A stretch of DNA of 17,500 nucleotides. Origin: Cristatella mucedo. Lineage: Eukaryota > Bryozoa > Phylactolaemata > Cristatellidae. A model generated the notes under the pieces. It ran no database searches and had not been told where the DNA came from. It saw only the letters and a list, made by a program, of their open reading frames with translations. How positions within the stretch are numbered: the stretch's first letter is position 1; each line of letters opens with the position of its first letter. Position numbers and translations under genes: made by a program. The DNA lies in NCBI GenBank assembly GCA_009760855.2, contig WPIO01000052.1, positions 1,622,501 through 1,640,000 on the forward strand. The letters are read 5' to 3'. This document shows positions 9,882 to 17,500 of the stretch, in pieces.

Positions 9882-10604
9882 CCTTTGTCGTTGCATTTAG
9901 GAGCGATGCACGCAATAATGCCGTCATCGGTTGTCGGCGAAACATGATGCGATGCAGCCTCTGCATGCAAACCTTTGTAACGCTGACTAGCATTTAGCTG
10001 CGTTATGCTTGAAATCAAAGTCGGTATTTCACACCACCTAGCTGCTGCTGCTCACCTGTGAAAAAAACTGAGCCGCCGGCCTGGTGGCAAACTCTATCTC
10101 TTTGCCTCATGGTGGACAGCTTATCAGGCAGCTTCTACAAGGTCTCGCGACAACTGATTTTTACACAGACTAAACTGCAACGGCTCACTTAGTGGTAGAC
10201 TTTCGAAGGGCTCATCAAGAAGAAGGATGGAAAACATGGGCTTTCTTGCTCCGTTTCTCAACAGCTAAACTCAGCCTCAACCTTCGCTTCAACCCCTACG
10301 ATATTATGCGGTCTTTTCTCGTGCGTATCAGTACAAACTTGGGTACATGTCCCACACTGCCAGCTGCTGCTGCTGCATTCTCGACCATTCTCCCAAGCCA
10401 CCCACGCTCCTAACTTGTCTTCGCTGCCTGAGATGAAGACTTCTGCTACTGCATTGCTCACTGAAAGTCTCAGATGCTTCGATGCAGCAAATCAAAGAAA
10501 ATTACTTGCATAACTATCACAGCTTTGTAGAGAGCTACAATAGCTGACATACTGGTACGCTTGAGTGTATTTAAGCATTGGCACAGATACACATATATAT
10601 ACAA
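9882..10604. other. No recognisable feature
   Basis: Short CTG/GCT runs (10041-10051 and about 10364-10376) are the only structure seen. The plus-strand 73-codon frame at 10192-10413 has no known motif and no support as a gene. Confidence 0.45.
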
Positions 10605-10634
10605 ACACACGCGCACACACACACACACACGCAC
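10605..10634. repeat. CA-rich microsatellite
   Basis: An imperfect CA run with CG interruptions, preceded by a short AT-rich stretch (ATATATATA near 10593). Confidence 0.9.
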
Positions 10635-10869
10635 GACCCCATGTTCTTACGTATCACAGCATGTGTAGAGTCCCGGAAATTCCTTTCAATTCATAAAAAC
10701 TTCAAAATATGCACGGTTTTAAGCCCAGGCTTGATCGCCAATTGAAGAAGTCTGGGTCTGGTGACGGTCTAGCCAATTTCTAACTAGGACTTCTTCCGAG
10801 TCTACACCTGGAAGTTTAGCAAAGCCAGGGCTTCTTTTTTCACTTGAAAGCTTAAGTCCTGCCGGTCGG
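10635..10869. other. Spacer, possibly degraded 5' part of L2-1 copy B
   Basis: No motif can be identified. The stretch lies directly upstream of the linker region of copy B, so it may hold decayed sequence between endonuclease and RT, but I cannot align it. No endonuclease motif is visible. Confidence 0.35.
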
Positions 10870-12786
10870 TAAACAATATGCTGGCCAATGCTAAGAGGTC
10901 TCACTCCACAGATATTAACAGCTCGGCTGAAAAGTTTTCAGCCTTCTTTACTGACAAAGTTGTGCACATTCGTGCCTCCATACAGCCCCCTCCAACTGAA
11001 GCAGTTGCTGAATTGCAACCTGTGACCTTCCTTAAAAGATTTTTTGCAGGTCATGTGGCCACCTAATAATGTCGAGTAAAAAAGAGCTCTCCTCTTGAAG
11101 ACCATGTACCGTCATCTATGTGATCTTTAGTGGCAGACCAACTTAGCCCAGCCATAAACAAGATCTCTAATGCTTCTCTCGAAAACGGGGTGGTACCCAA
11201 GTCCTTCAAATAGGCCATCGTTAGACCGATACTTAAAAGCCTGGATTTAGATACATGGGTCCTTGCAAACTATTGCCCAGTTTCCCTTTTTCCTTTTCTG
11301 TTAACGAATCTTGCAGCAATCGTTGTTAAGCAGCTGAGAGCACGCGTTGAAAAGATTGAATTCTCAGAAAAACTTCAATCAGAGTTTCAAGCGGTAGCAC
11401 TCCACTGAAACTGCTCTCTTCCATGTAACCAATGGCATCCTGCTCAGCAACAATGACGACAAGGTCACGTGCTTTATCGCTGATAAGTCTATCAGCTGCC
11501 TTCGACACCATTGATCACGATATCCTACTTGAACGAGTGAGAGCAACTGACGGTCTGACTTACGAGGTACGTGATTTAAATCTTACTTTTTCGATCGCAT
11601 TCAATCCGCATCGTGTGGGGTCAGGTTTCATCCACCAGAGCAGTCACCTTGGGAGTTCCACTGGGTCATTGGTCATTGGTCCTTTGCTGTTCTCTATTTA
11701 TGCTCAACCTCTGGGGAAAAAGTTATTCAGGCCCGCGAAATAGGACATCACTTTTATGCTGACGATACTCGGCTGTATTTGTCATTTAAGCTGTCGGAAT
11801 CTGCTGCAGCGACTGATAAGCTCAATTCTCGCCATGCTGACATTCGATCCAGGGCGTCGGCAAATTTTCTTAAACTAAATGACGATAAAACGGAGCTGCC
11901 GCTCGTAGGACACCCCAAGCATGTGGCTAGAATAGAAGACTTTGCCCTTTTAAGTGCTTGATGCTAATGTGCGACCATCACCATCTGCTCGGAATTTAGC
12001 TGTCGTCTTCAGCAGGTGCCTAAATTTTGAAAGTTCATGAAGCAGACTACTTCCACAACTAGCCATCACGTCCGATTCCTGTCTTAGATTATGAACTGTC
12101 TTCCATGAAGGCTTGCATAAAATTTAACTAGCTCCTTAGTTCTGTCTCGGCTAAATTAATATGATTCCCTTTTGGCTGAATTACCGAAAAAAAGCCACTA
12201 CGCCACTGCAGCTGGCTATGAAAATGGTTGCAATGCTAGCTGGCAGATCCCAGAGATTTGACCAAGTCCTCCTTTACTGAAAGAGCTTGGATGGCTGCCA
12301 GTTGATCAATGGATACAGATCCAAGTTTGTTCACTGACCCACAAGGCCAGCCACGGCTGGGCTCCTCCATGCATAGCTGAACTGCTGCATCGGTTTCAGC
12401 GTTCTCATGCCTCGGGTCCTGTATAGGCAATAAATTAGCTGTTCCATTCCTCTGCTTTAAGACCGTTGGCAACAGAAGCTTTTGCTCTGCAGGTCCTAAA
12501 CTGCAGAACTCACTTCCACAACTCTCATGCAACGACAACTACTCTCCTGCTACCAACTATAACAAATCCTATCTAGCCGTCCTAAACTGCTACTAACTCA
12601 ACTGCTCTACTGACTCATCAATGCTTCTCACTTTGTCTTTATTGTGTGAGGTGGAGTCTGTTGGCTACCGAATGCGTACCGAAAGCTGCTTAGGCTGTGA
12701 GTGGGCTTCACAAAACTCTCCTGCGTAATACCCTCATAGTCTGTGTGGCCTTACATATGGAGTTACAGACGGAGATACATTACAAT
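10870..12786 (+). mobile_element. L2-1 copy B: longest L2/CR1-type retrotransposon copy of this family
   Basis: This copy runs from the linker between endonuclease and RT, through the whole RT and C-terminal region, to a 3' UTR ending near 12786 with GGAGATACATTACA. It serves as the local reference for copies A and C: its 3' UTR block GCTACCGAATGCGTACCGAA (12663-12682) reappears reversed in A near 925-945. The endonuclease and 5' end are absent, as expected from incomplete target-primed reverse transcription. It is inactive, with several frameshifts and stops. Orientation is opposite to A and C. Confidence 0.9.
10878..12560 (+). pseudogene. Reverse transcriptase remnant of L2-1 copy B
   Basis: The linker AEKFSAFFTDKVVHIRASIQ (from about 10929) is typical of L2 proteins ahead of the RT. 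VPKSFK, a TAG stop (11211-11213), then AIVRPILK and ANYCPVSLFPFL follow in frame 3. Motif A, SAAFDTIDHDILLERV (about 11491-11540), is in frame 2. Motif B is degraded to TGSLVIGPLLFSIYA, with a small TCATTGG duplication. Motif C, FYADDT (11752-11769), is intact but in frame 1, followed by ANFLKLNDDKTEL. The thumb and C-terminal region continues with PLQLAMKMVA, LKELGWLPVDQ (about 12280) and AGPKLQNSLPQL (12489-12524). At least two frameshifts and several stops make it non-coding. Confidence 0.9.
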
Positions 12787-13192
12787 CATGTCGTGATGTC
12801 AGTCGGAGTGAGTTCCAGCATAGAAGTGGTCAGCTTTTCGTACTGAACAATAGCCAGCCACACGTTGAACGGGAAACTCGGGAAGTCAACAAGGATCTCT
12901 TCCAAGCCCCTTCTAACGTCTGCAATACGAAGTCATCAAAACCGTAGTCATAAAATCAGCTGTAAGGTCTGTGACTCGGAAAGCAAGATGACCGGTTTCC
13001 ATACTCAGGCAGCCTCTCCTGATTCTTGGAAATGAATGCAAGGAACACAATGCACCTCCATCAATGGCAATTACCACCTGGGGTATCGGTCTGAAAAGTT
13101 ATTTGCTTTAGCCTGCAAAGTTATGCACTTAAATACGACCAATGAGCTCAGACATATGTTTATTCATACGTGCTATAGAACATATTGTTTCA
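12787..13192. other. No recognisable feature
   Basis: This sequence lies between the 3' end of L2-1 copy B and the SINE copy 2. No open frame of note, repeat or motif is seen. Confidence 0.5.
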
Positions 13193-13337
13193 CAAGCAAG
13201 TAGTTGGGGTGCTCGCCTCGAACCTCGATTAAGGTGAATGTATTTGCTGACCGAAGTTGTGGGCTCGAGCCTGTAACACATGTCAAGCTGCTAAATAGAG
13301 ATTAAGTTTTTTTGGGGGCCATACAAATGATTATATC
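13193..13337 (+). mobile_element. tRNA-derived SINE (copy 2) with an L2-like 3' tail
   Basis: This copy aligns with SINE copy 1. The A-box region is AGTAGTTGGGGTGCTCGCC against AGTGATTAAGGTGCTCGCC, differing only by transitions. CTGACCGAAGTTGTGGGCTC and a B-box-like GGCTCGAGCCTG follow at about 13248-13273. The tail AATAGAGATTAAGTT and CATACAAATGATTAT also match copy 1 and resemble the 3' end of L2-2. Copy 2 has about 10 extra bases between the boxes and a degraded 5' end. It is not nested in a recognised element. Confidence 0.72.
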
Positions 13338-14340
13338 GCAAGAGCGATTCCAACCCTAGATACCTTTAAGAATGGCTGCCTTGTATATGGACCCGATAGG
13401 CTTTTCCTGTTTTGTATAGTGTTTGTCGTGAAAAAGGCAGCTATTGAAATCCTTATCAGCTCAGCTGTGTGAACTGCAGCATCAACTTTCTACTCTTCTT
13501 AGTCTTTCTGCTCTTAATTTCCTCAACAGAGAACAGAGTTTTTACCATTCCTTACCACAGCCCATCAACTAAAGGAGTACCGGCTGCTGCACGGCCACAA
13601 AGACATGCTTTGACGCAGTAAGAATATCTACTAGCTTACATTTTTCATGGGATTATAAGCGTTTTTGTGGCACCTGAAAACTTCTTTTCAACTCTTAAAT
13701 ACTTTATCATACCTGGGTTCTTATTTGACTCCTTCAGCATACCCAGGAACGCGACAAGGGATAAGGTCGAGCCTTGGCTTTTCTTGGCAATGGCCAATCA
13801 CAGTGTGGCCTGCAGAAGTGTGCTAGGCGGTACTGCGACATGCCGGCAATGGTCAATCCAAGGAGGACAGGGTCTGCCGAACGTTTTTAGGCTTGAGTCT
13901 AGCATTGCAGCCTCATCAAAGAAAGCTTGACCGGCAGAAGCACATCCGGTGCCTTGTAGAACTGTCTTGGGCAGCACTTAGAAAGTCTCTGCTATGGCAA
14001 CTATTTGGCACTTTCTCGGAGCATCAGATTATTTCAAGTCACTGATGCTCCTGAGGTAGTGAGAAAGCAATAGAGGCGGTGAAGCTGTTCCATAGACATA
14101 TTGACTGCCTCTTTGACAGACTGAGAACTGCATGACAAATGCTTTTTGCCCAACACTCTTTAGCCTGCTGATGACCGCATGACTACGGCACTGTCTGGGG
14201 TCATGCCTTGGCTTAATCCTGGCTACTGCTACATACTCCGTGTAGCGGATTCTCAACTAAAGTCGTTACCTCACCAAGTGCATCACTCATAACGGTTGCT
14301 AGTCCTTGCTGATATGTGATTTAGACATTTTGAACTAAAG
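13338..14340. other. No gene or element recognised; contains one hairpin
   Basis: The plus-strand frame 13667-13930 and minus-strand frame 14029-14256 have no known domain. A direct repeat GGCAATGG-CAATC occurs at 13786-13799 and 13845-13858, and a 10-bp inverted repeat at 14018-14051. Otherwise unremarkable. Confidence 0.45.
14018..14051. repeat. Perfect 10-bp inverted repeat, 14-nt loop
   Basis: GGAGCATCAG (14018-14027) and CTGATGCTCC (14042-14051) are exact reverse complements. No element boundary is recognised around it. Confidence 0.7.
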
Positions 14341-14441
14341 CAGAAGTCGGCAAACTTCGGCCTTTAGGCCAGATCCAGCCTAGATAGCACTCCAGTCCGG
14401 ACTAGCGGCCCATAGTTATTTATTGATGGATCCGGCCAAAT
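14341..14441 (+). repeat. hAT-terminus-like repeat, copy 1
   Basis: The start, CAGAAGTCGGCAAACTTCGG, followed by CC, GGCC and GATCC blocks resembles the common hAT-transposon end of the type CAGGGGTCGGCAAACT with GGCC-rich continuation. A second diverged copy lies at 14672-14781 in the same orientation; shared blocks include CGGCCTTTA, CTCCAGTCCGG and TGGATCCG. No transposase frame or inverted partner is seen, so this would be a non-autonomous remnant. The family assignment is tentative. Confidence 0.45.
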
Positions 14442-14635
14442 TGAGTTGTCTCGGTTTTCTTGCCTTTCGCTGTAGAGGTGCTTTGATTACATGTATCCCA
14501 ACTAACGAGTTTTCGAGGCACGATCCGTCTCTCGGCCGCTTTTTGCTTTGAGTTGAGAGCTAACTGTTATTGTGCTTGATTCTGCTTCGCGAGTTTCGCA
14601 GTATGATTTTAGAGCTACGACTTTGCTTTGCACAG

Positions 14636-14658
14636 GGCTAAGGCTGCAACCCTTAGCC
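14636..14658. repeat. Perfect 8-bp inverted repeat, 7-nt loop
   Basis: GGCTAAGG (14636-14643) and CCTTAGCC (14651-14658) are exact reverse complements separated by CTGCAAC. It sits just before the second hAT-like copy. Confidence 0.7.
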
Positions 14659-14671
14659 GTGACGGATCAAC

Positions 14672-14781
14672 GAAGAGGTCGTCAAAATCCGGCCTTTATG
14701 CCAGTTAGGCCCTAGCTAGTATAGTACTCCAGTCCGGCCTAACACCGACCCTAGTTAGTTATAGTTGGATCCGACCTAATT
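14672..14781 (+). repeat. hAT-terminus-like repeat, copy 2
   Basis: Same orientation as the copy at 14341-14441, about 331 bases apart, with CGGCCTTTATGCC, CTCCAGTCCGGCCTA and TGGATCCGACCTAATT as matching blocks. It ends almost exactly where the 3' end of the reversed L2-2 stub begins (14785). Direct rather than inverted orientation argues against the two being the ends of one element. Confidence 0.45.
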
Positions 14782-14784
14782 AAT

Positions 14785-14866
14785 AATCGTAATATTAATA
14801 CATTTAATTTAGCGCCCTGGAGAGAACTCCGTTTGTTTTCTTGGCACTTAAGATTTGCTGCAAAAG
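14785..14866 (-). mobile_element. L2-2 stub F: terminal 3' UTR of an L2-type element, reversed relative to E
   Basis: The minus strand reads CTTTTGCAGCAAAT (about 14864-14851), then GTGCC, GAGTTCTCT and AGGGCGCT, then an AT-rich end. These correspond in order to TTTGCAGCAAATG, GCACC, AAGTTCTCT and GAGGGCGCT in copy E (16520-16575). Only about 80 bases are present. It abuts the 5' edge of copy E head-to-head, making imperfect inverted repeats at the two outer ends of the pair. Confidence 0.7.
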
Positions 14867-14867
14867 A

Positions 14868-16367
14868 AGCGCGATCGAATGGTTAGTAATTGGATTGTCA
14901 CAGTTTTGTTCCCCTTCATTACGAAAATGTCATTAGCCTCAGGTCATGTCCCAGCACCTTTCAAAAAACCTGTAGTCAGGCCACTTCTCAAGAAATCGAC
15001 ACTAGACCAAGAGAACTTAAGCAACTACCGACCAGTCTCCCTTCTACCATTCCTATCAAAGACACTGGAACGGGTCGTGTAAGACCAGCTAAGCTCATAT
15101 ATCGAGACCTCACACCTTGCTAGTAAGTTCCAGTCTGGCTTTAGAGCTAATCACTCCACAGAGTCAGCATTGCTTAGGGCATACAACGACCTACTTAGGA
15201 ATGCAGACATGGGTAGAGTGTCTCTGCTTGTCTTGCTCGATCTTTCGGCAGCTTTTGATACCATCGATCACAAAGTTTTTCTAGAGCACCTCGCATCTCG
15301 CCTGGGCATCACTGGCACTGCTCTGCAATGGTTCGGGTCCTATCTCAGTGAGAGACTCCAGAGTATTGACGTGAATGGACAAAGATCATCTGAAGTACCT
15401 CTGAAATATGGGGTACCTCAGGGCTCAGTGCTAGGTCCGGTTCTTTTCACGGTTTATACTCTGCCTCTTGCTGATGTGATTGCCAAGCACAATCGAGGCT
15501 TTCACTTCTATGCGGATGTTAATCAGTTGTACCTTTGCTTTGATCCCTCCCAGCCTTCGAGCACCTCAAATTCTCTCACTTGCTGCATGTATTGATGACA
15601 TCTGCACATGGATGGCAGCAAATTTTCTAAAACTAAATGACGATCAAACTAACTTACTAGTTATGGGCAAACCCAGTGTGATTCAGAAATTGGAAAGGCT
15701 GACTCTCAAAATCGACTCTGCCAGCATATCTCCAGTTGAATCAGCTCGAAATCTAGGTGTCATATTCCAAAGCGACCTCTCGTTAGACGACCACATCAGC
15801 TCCACAGTCAAATCTGCCTATTTTCAGCTTCATAACATTGCTAAAATTCGGGCTTGTTTAGATAAGGATACCTCGTCTAAGTTGGTCCGTGCATTCGTGA
15901 CATCCCGTCTCGACTTTGGCAACTCACTGCTTACTGGCCTACCAGTAAGTGCGATCAGGCGATTGCAGCTGGTGCAAAACTCTGCAGCTAAGCTTGTCTG
16001 TCGTGAGCATCGCAGTTGCCACATTACTCCACTTCTCGCCGACCTGCACTGGCTACCAGTCAAGCAACGGATTGACTTCAAGGTTTTGTCGCTCACTTTT
16101 AGGTCCCTTCATTCTATGGCTCCAGCCTATCTCTCCGATATACTCTCCCATCAGGCCAAGCATCGTTCCACCCACTTTTCGGAATCCAACAGTCTACAGA
16201 TACCTTGTACAAGCCTTGAATCCTTTGGAGACCGTGCATTTAGTTTGTGAGCTCCCAAAGCCTGGAACTGCCTCCCGAACTGCGTCAGAACATCCCCTGA
16301 CCTGACCACATTTAAAAGGAACCTAAAAACACACCTATTTAGGGCAGCATTTAGTGGGTCCCTGTGA
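14868..16367 (+). pseudogene. Reverse transcriptase (L2 clade), near-continuous but disabled
   Basis: The protein would copy the element's RNA into DNA at a nicked chromosomal site. In order: VPAPFKKPVVRPLLKKSTLD (from 14948), NYRPVSLLPFLSKTLERVV, a TAA stop (15080-15082), KFQSGFRANHSTESALL, motif A SLLVLLDLSAAFDTIDH (15221-15271), motif B GVPQGSVLGPVLF (15410-15448), and motif C FYADV (15506-15520), where valine replaces the second catalytic aspartate. A +1 shift near 15575-15580 changes frame. AANFLKLNDDQTNLLVMGKP, LGVIFQSDLSLDDHI, RAFVTSRLDFGNSLLTGLP and DLHWLPVKQRIDFKVLSL follow. A TGA (16248-16250) interrupts just before APKAWNCLP, and the natural stop is TGA at 16365-16367. No endonuclease domain remains. 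Confidence 0.93.
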
Positions 16368-16386
16368 TTCGTCCTTAATGTGCTTA

Positions 16387-16462
16387 TGCATGCTGACACT
16401 GTGCATGCTGCCACTAACCACATTTGCATGCTGACCCTGTGCATGTCACCCCTAACCATGTT
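16387..16462 (+). repeat. 38-bp tandem duplication in the L2-2 3' UTR
   Basis: Unit 1 (16387-16424) and unit 2 (16425-16462) both begin TGCATGCTGAC, contain CTGTGCATG and CTAACCA, and agree at 31 of 38 positions without gaps. Copy G has related GCATGC and TGTCAGCA blocks. It looks like an internal feature of the family rather than a recent slip. Confidence 0.85.
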
Positions 16463-16532
16463 ATTCATTTTGTTTGTTTATCAAGCATGATTTTTACTCA
16501 CCATTCAATTGCATTTTTCTTTGCAGCAAATG

Positions 16533-16574
16533 TAAAGCACCTAGAGAGAGATTAAGTTCTCTGAGGGCGCTTTA
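16533..16574 (+). promoter_or_regulatory. Predicted 3'-terminal RNA stem-loop of L2-2
   Basis: TAAAGC (16533-16538) pairs with GCTTTA (16569-16574). After a small internal loop, CCTAGAGA (16540-16547) pairs with TCTCTGAGG (16558-16566), allowing one bulged G. In L2/CR1-type elements the RNA 3' end is recognised by the element's own RT, so a hairpin here fits that role. The same segment is shared in part by the two SINE tails. Its function is inferred. Confidence 0.65.
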
Positions 16575-16605
16575 TCGAGTGCATTATAATTATAATCATC
16601 ATTGT

Positions 16606-17500
16606 TACTGCCGGTCGTGGTTCAAACTGTTGCCCATGCTTATTTTTAGCACTGATGTCAGGTGCTTGTATAAACAGAAACCCATGGCCAGGTTGGGGCG
16701 ATCAATGTCTACCCCTATAATTGTCGTGCGTGTCTGTGCATCGGTTATGGCTTTTTGTTTGTTCGTTCGTCTGGCCACGCCCACTCCGGTGGGCCAGCAG
16801 AGTGGGCTCGGTTTCTTCTGGCCTAGTGTGTGCCTTCTTGACCTCCTGAAAAATGGCCCAGTGGTCCGAAACCTTCGCCGACCTCTGGACTAGAGCATTG
16901 AAGCTAAGCTAAACGAGTGGAAGAACCGGCACCACTGCACCACAGGTAGACAGCTACGATAGCCAAGCACGACAGTGCTCGAGGAGAACACCCATGTTTT
17001 AATAATAAGTCCGCGTCCACAAAGAGCAGGACGTAGCATGAAATACGTCGGACTAATCGCTAATCCAGATATATTTTACCCTGGTCAAAGCATTAGTTGT
17101 GATAGAGCCGGTTAACTCGGCTAATATTCTCTAACAGCTGTCATAATCTACCTGATCTAGAATGCCAGCGTTTGACTATATCCCTGAGCAGCCTCACTAG
17201 AAGGATTGAAGACCTACCACTGATGCCAGATCGCTTCAGCCACTATCAAAAAAAGAATATGGGGTGCCTCTACTGGCTGAGACTGTCAGCAGAAACTAGT
17301 TTGACAAACCGCATCTCAAGAACCTTGATTACGCTGATCATCCACCTGTTTGTTACCCTGACTGCCAGAACTTTTGCACTGCCTGTGATTGTGGCCTAGA
17401 CAGAATTCAAGGATGTTTATGTGAGGTTGATGCAACTGAATCTCGCTTGGTTTTAGCTTCTTGGTCAGAAGATGCATTCTATGAAACAGCATAGCTGGGA
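16606..17500. other. No recognisable gene; contains a small hairpin
   Basis: A 6-bp hairpin, GCCCAC-TCCG-GTGGGC (16779-16794), follows a TTTG/TTCG run. The plus-strand frames 16474-16893 and 17172-17399 have no recognisable domain, and the first begins inside the L2-2 3' UTR. An isolated GGTTCAAACTG near 16619 resembles a B box but has no A box upstream. Confidence 0.45.

Larger units (their letters stand above)
14868..16605 (+). mobile_element. L2-2 copy E: best-preserved L2-type non-LTR retrotransposon
   Basis: A 5'-truncated L2-clade element: the N-terminal edge of the RT domain, complete RT palm, thumb and C-terminal region, 3' UTR, and an AT-rich 3' terminus (ATTATAATTATAAT, about 16583-16596). 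Reverse transcription of such elements starts at the 3' end, which explains loss of the endonuclease. The 3' UTR contains a 38-bp tandem duplication and a terminal stem-loop. Its 5' edge abuts the reversed L2-2 stub F. It is younger-looking than D, G and the L2-1 copies because only a few disabling changes are visible. Confidence 0.93.

Noticed and set aside
9654-10018. Frames over the CA/CT microsatellite
   Set aside because: Low-complexity Thr-His, Ser-Leu and Arg-Glu runs come from the repeat.
10021-10690. Endonuclease domain upstream of L2-1 copy B
   Set aside because: No endonuclease motif or alignable coding sequence could be seen.
13667-13930. 87-codon plus-strand frame as a possible small gene
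   Set aside because: No recognisable motif, domain or splice context; this length is expected by chance in non-coding DNA.
15949-16305. 118-codon plus-strand frame in copy E
   Set aside because: Out-of-frame shadow of the RT C-terminal region. A similar shadow at 6021-6215 (minus) was useful because it revealed copy D.
15830-16468. Minus-strand frames over copy E
   Set aside because: Antisense shadows of the RT coding region and 3' UTR.
16613-16640. Possible third tRNA-derived element (GGTTCAAACTG)
   Set aside because: Only a B-box-like match; no A box is found upstream, where L2-2 ends.

Overview
This is non-genic DNA from a multicellular animal, most likely an invertebrate. It is built from decayed retrotransposons, tRNA-derived SINEs and long simple repeats. 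No intact host gene, ribosomal RNA or functional tRNA gene can be supported. Frames are short and broken, and the only recognisable protein homology is to reverse transcriptases of L2/CR1-type non-LTR retrotransposons, a clade common in lancelets, fish, cnidarians and lophotrochozoans. Nothing supports a bacterial origin. The species cannot be named from the sequence.

Two L2-like families are present; the names are local to this report. Family L2-1 has copy A (minus, about 822-2345), copy C (minus, about 3185-3598) and copy B (plus, about 10870-12786). All three end at a similar 3' boundary rich in ACATTACA. Family L2-2 has copy E (plus, about 14868-16605, the best preserved), copy D (minus, about 5705-6275), copy G (minus, about 6500-6810) and a 3' stub F (minus, about 14785-14866) lying head-to-head with E. 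E keeps most of the RT domain, but it carries two in-frame stops, one frameshift and a YADD-to-YADV change at the catalytic site.

Two copies of a tRNA-derived SINE occur at 1895-2050 (minus) and 13193-13337 (plus). The first sits inside L2-1 copy A, between RT motifs B and C. The 3' tail of both SINEs matches the 3' end of L2-2, including GAGATTAAGTT and the AT-rich end. This suggests a SINE/LINE partnership in which L2-2 machinery mobilised the SINE. A separate tRNA-like sequence lies at 7695-7760 (minus) beside a 9-bp inverted repeat.

Simple repeats take up much of the rest: a GAGT/GAGC array (2651-2926) within a 740-bp purine-rich strand, a 444-nt TC/CCCT polypyrimidine tract (4116-4559), a CA + CT + TCTCTG compound microsatellite (9675-9881), a CA run (10605-10634), and C12 and C13 runs. 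Two degenerate direct copies of a hAT-terminus-like sequence lie at 14341-14441 and 14672-14781. The remaining stretches (47-821, 3599-4115, 4560-5704, 6811-7629, 7770-9217, 9271-9674, 9882-10604, 10635-10869, 12787-13192, 13338-14340, 16606-17500) hold nothing recognisable beyond short hairpins.

The window reads as an intergenic or intronic repeat graveyard with nested insertions. No new functional system was found. The most interesting signal is the tail shared by the SINEs and L2-2.
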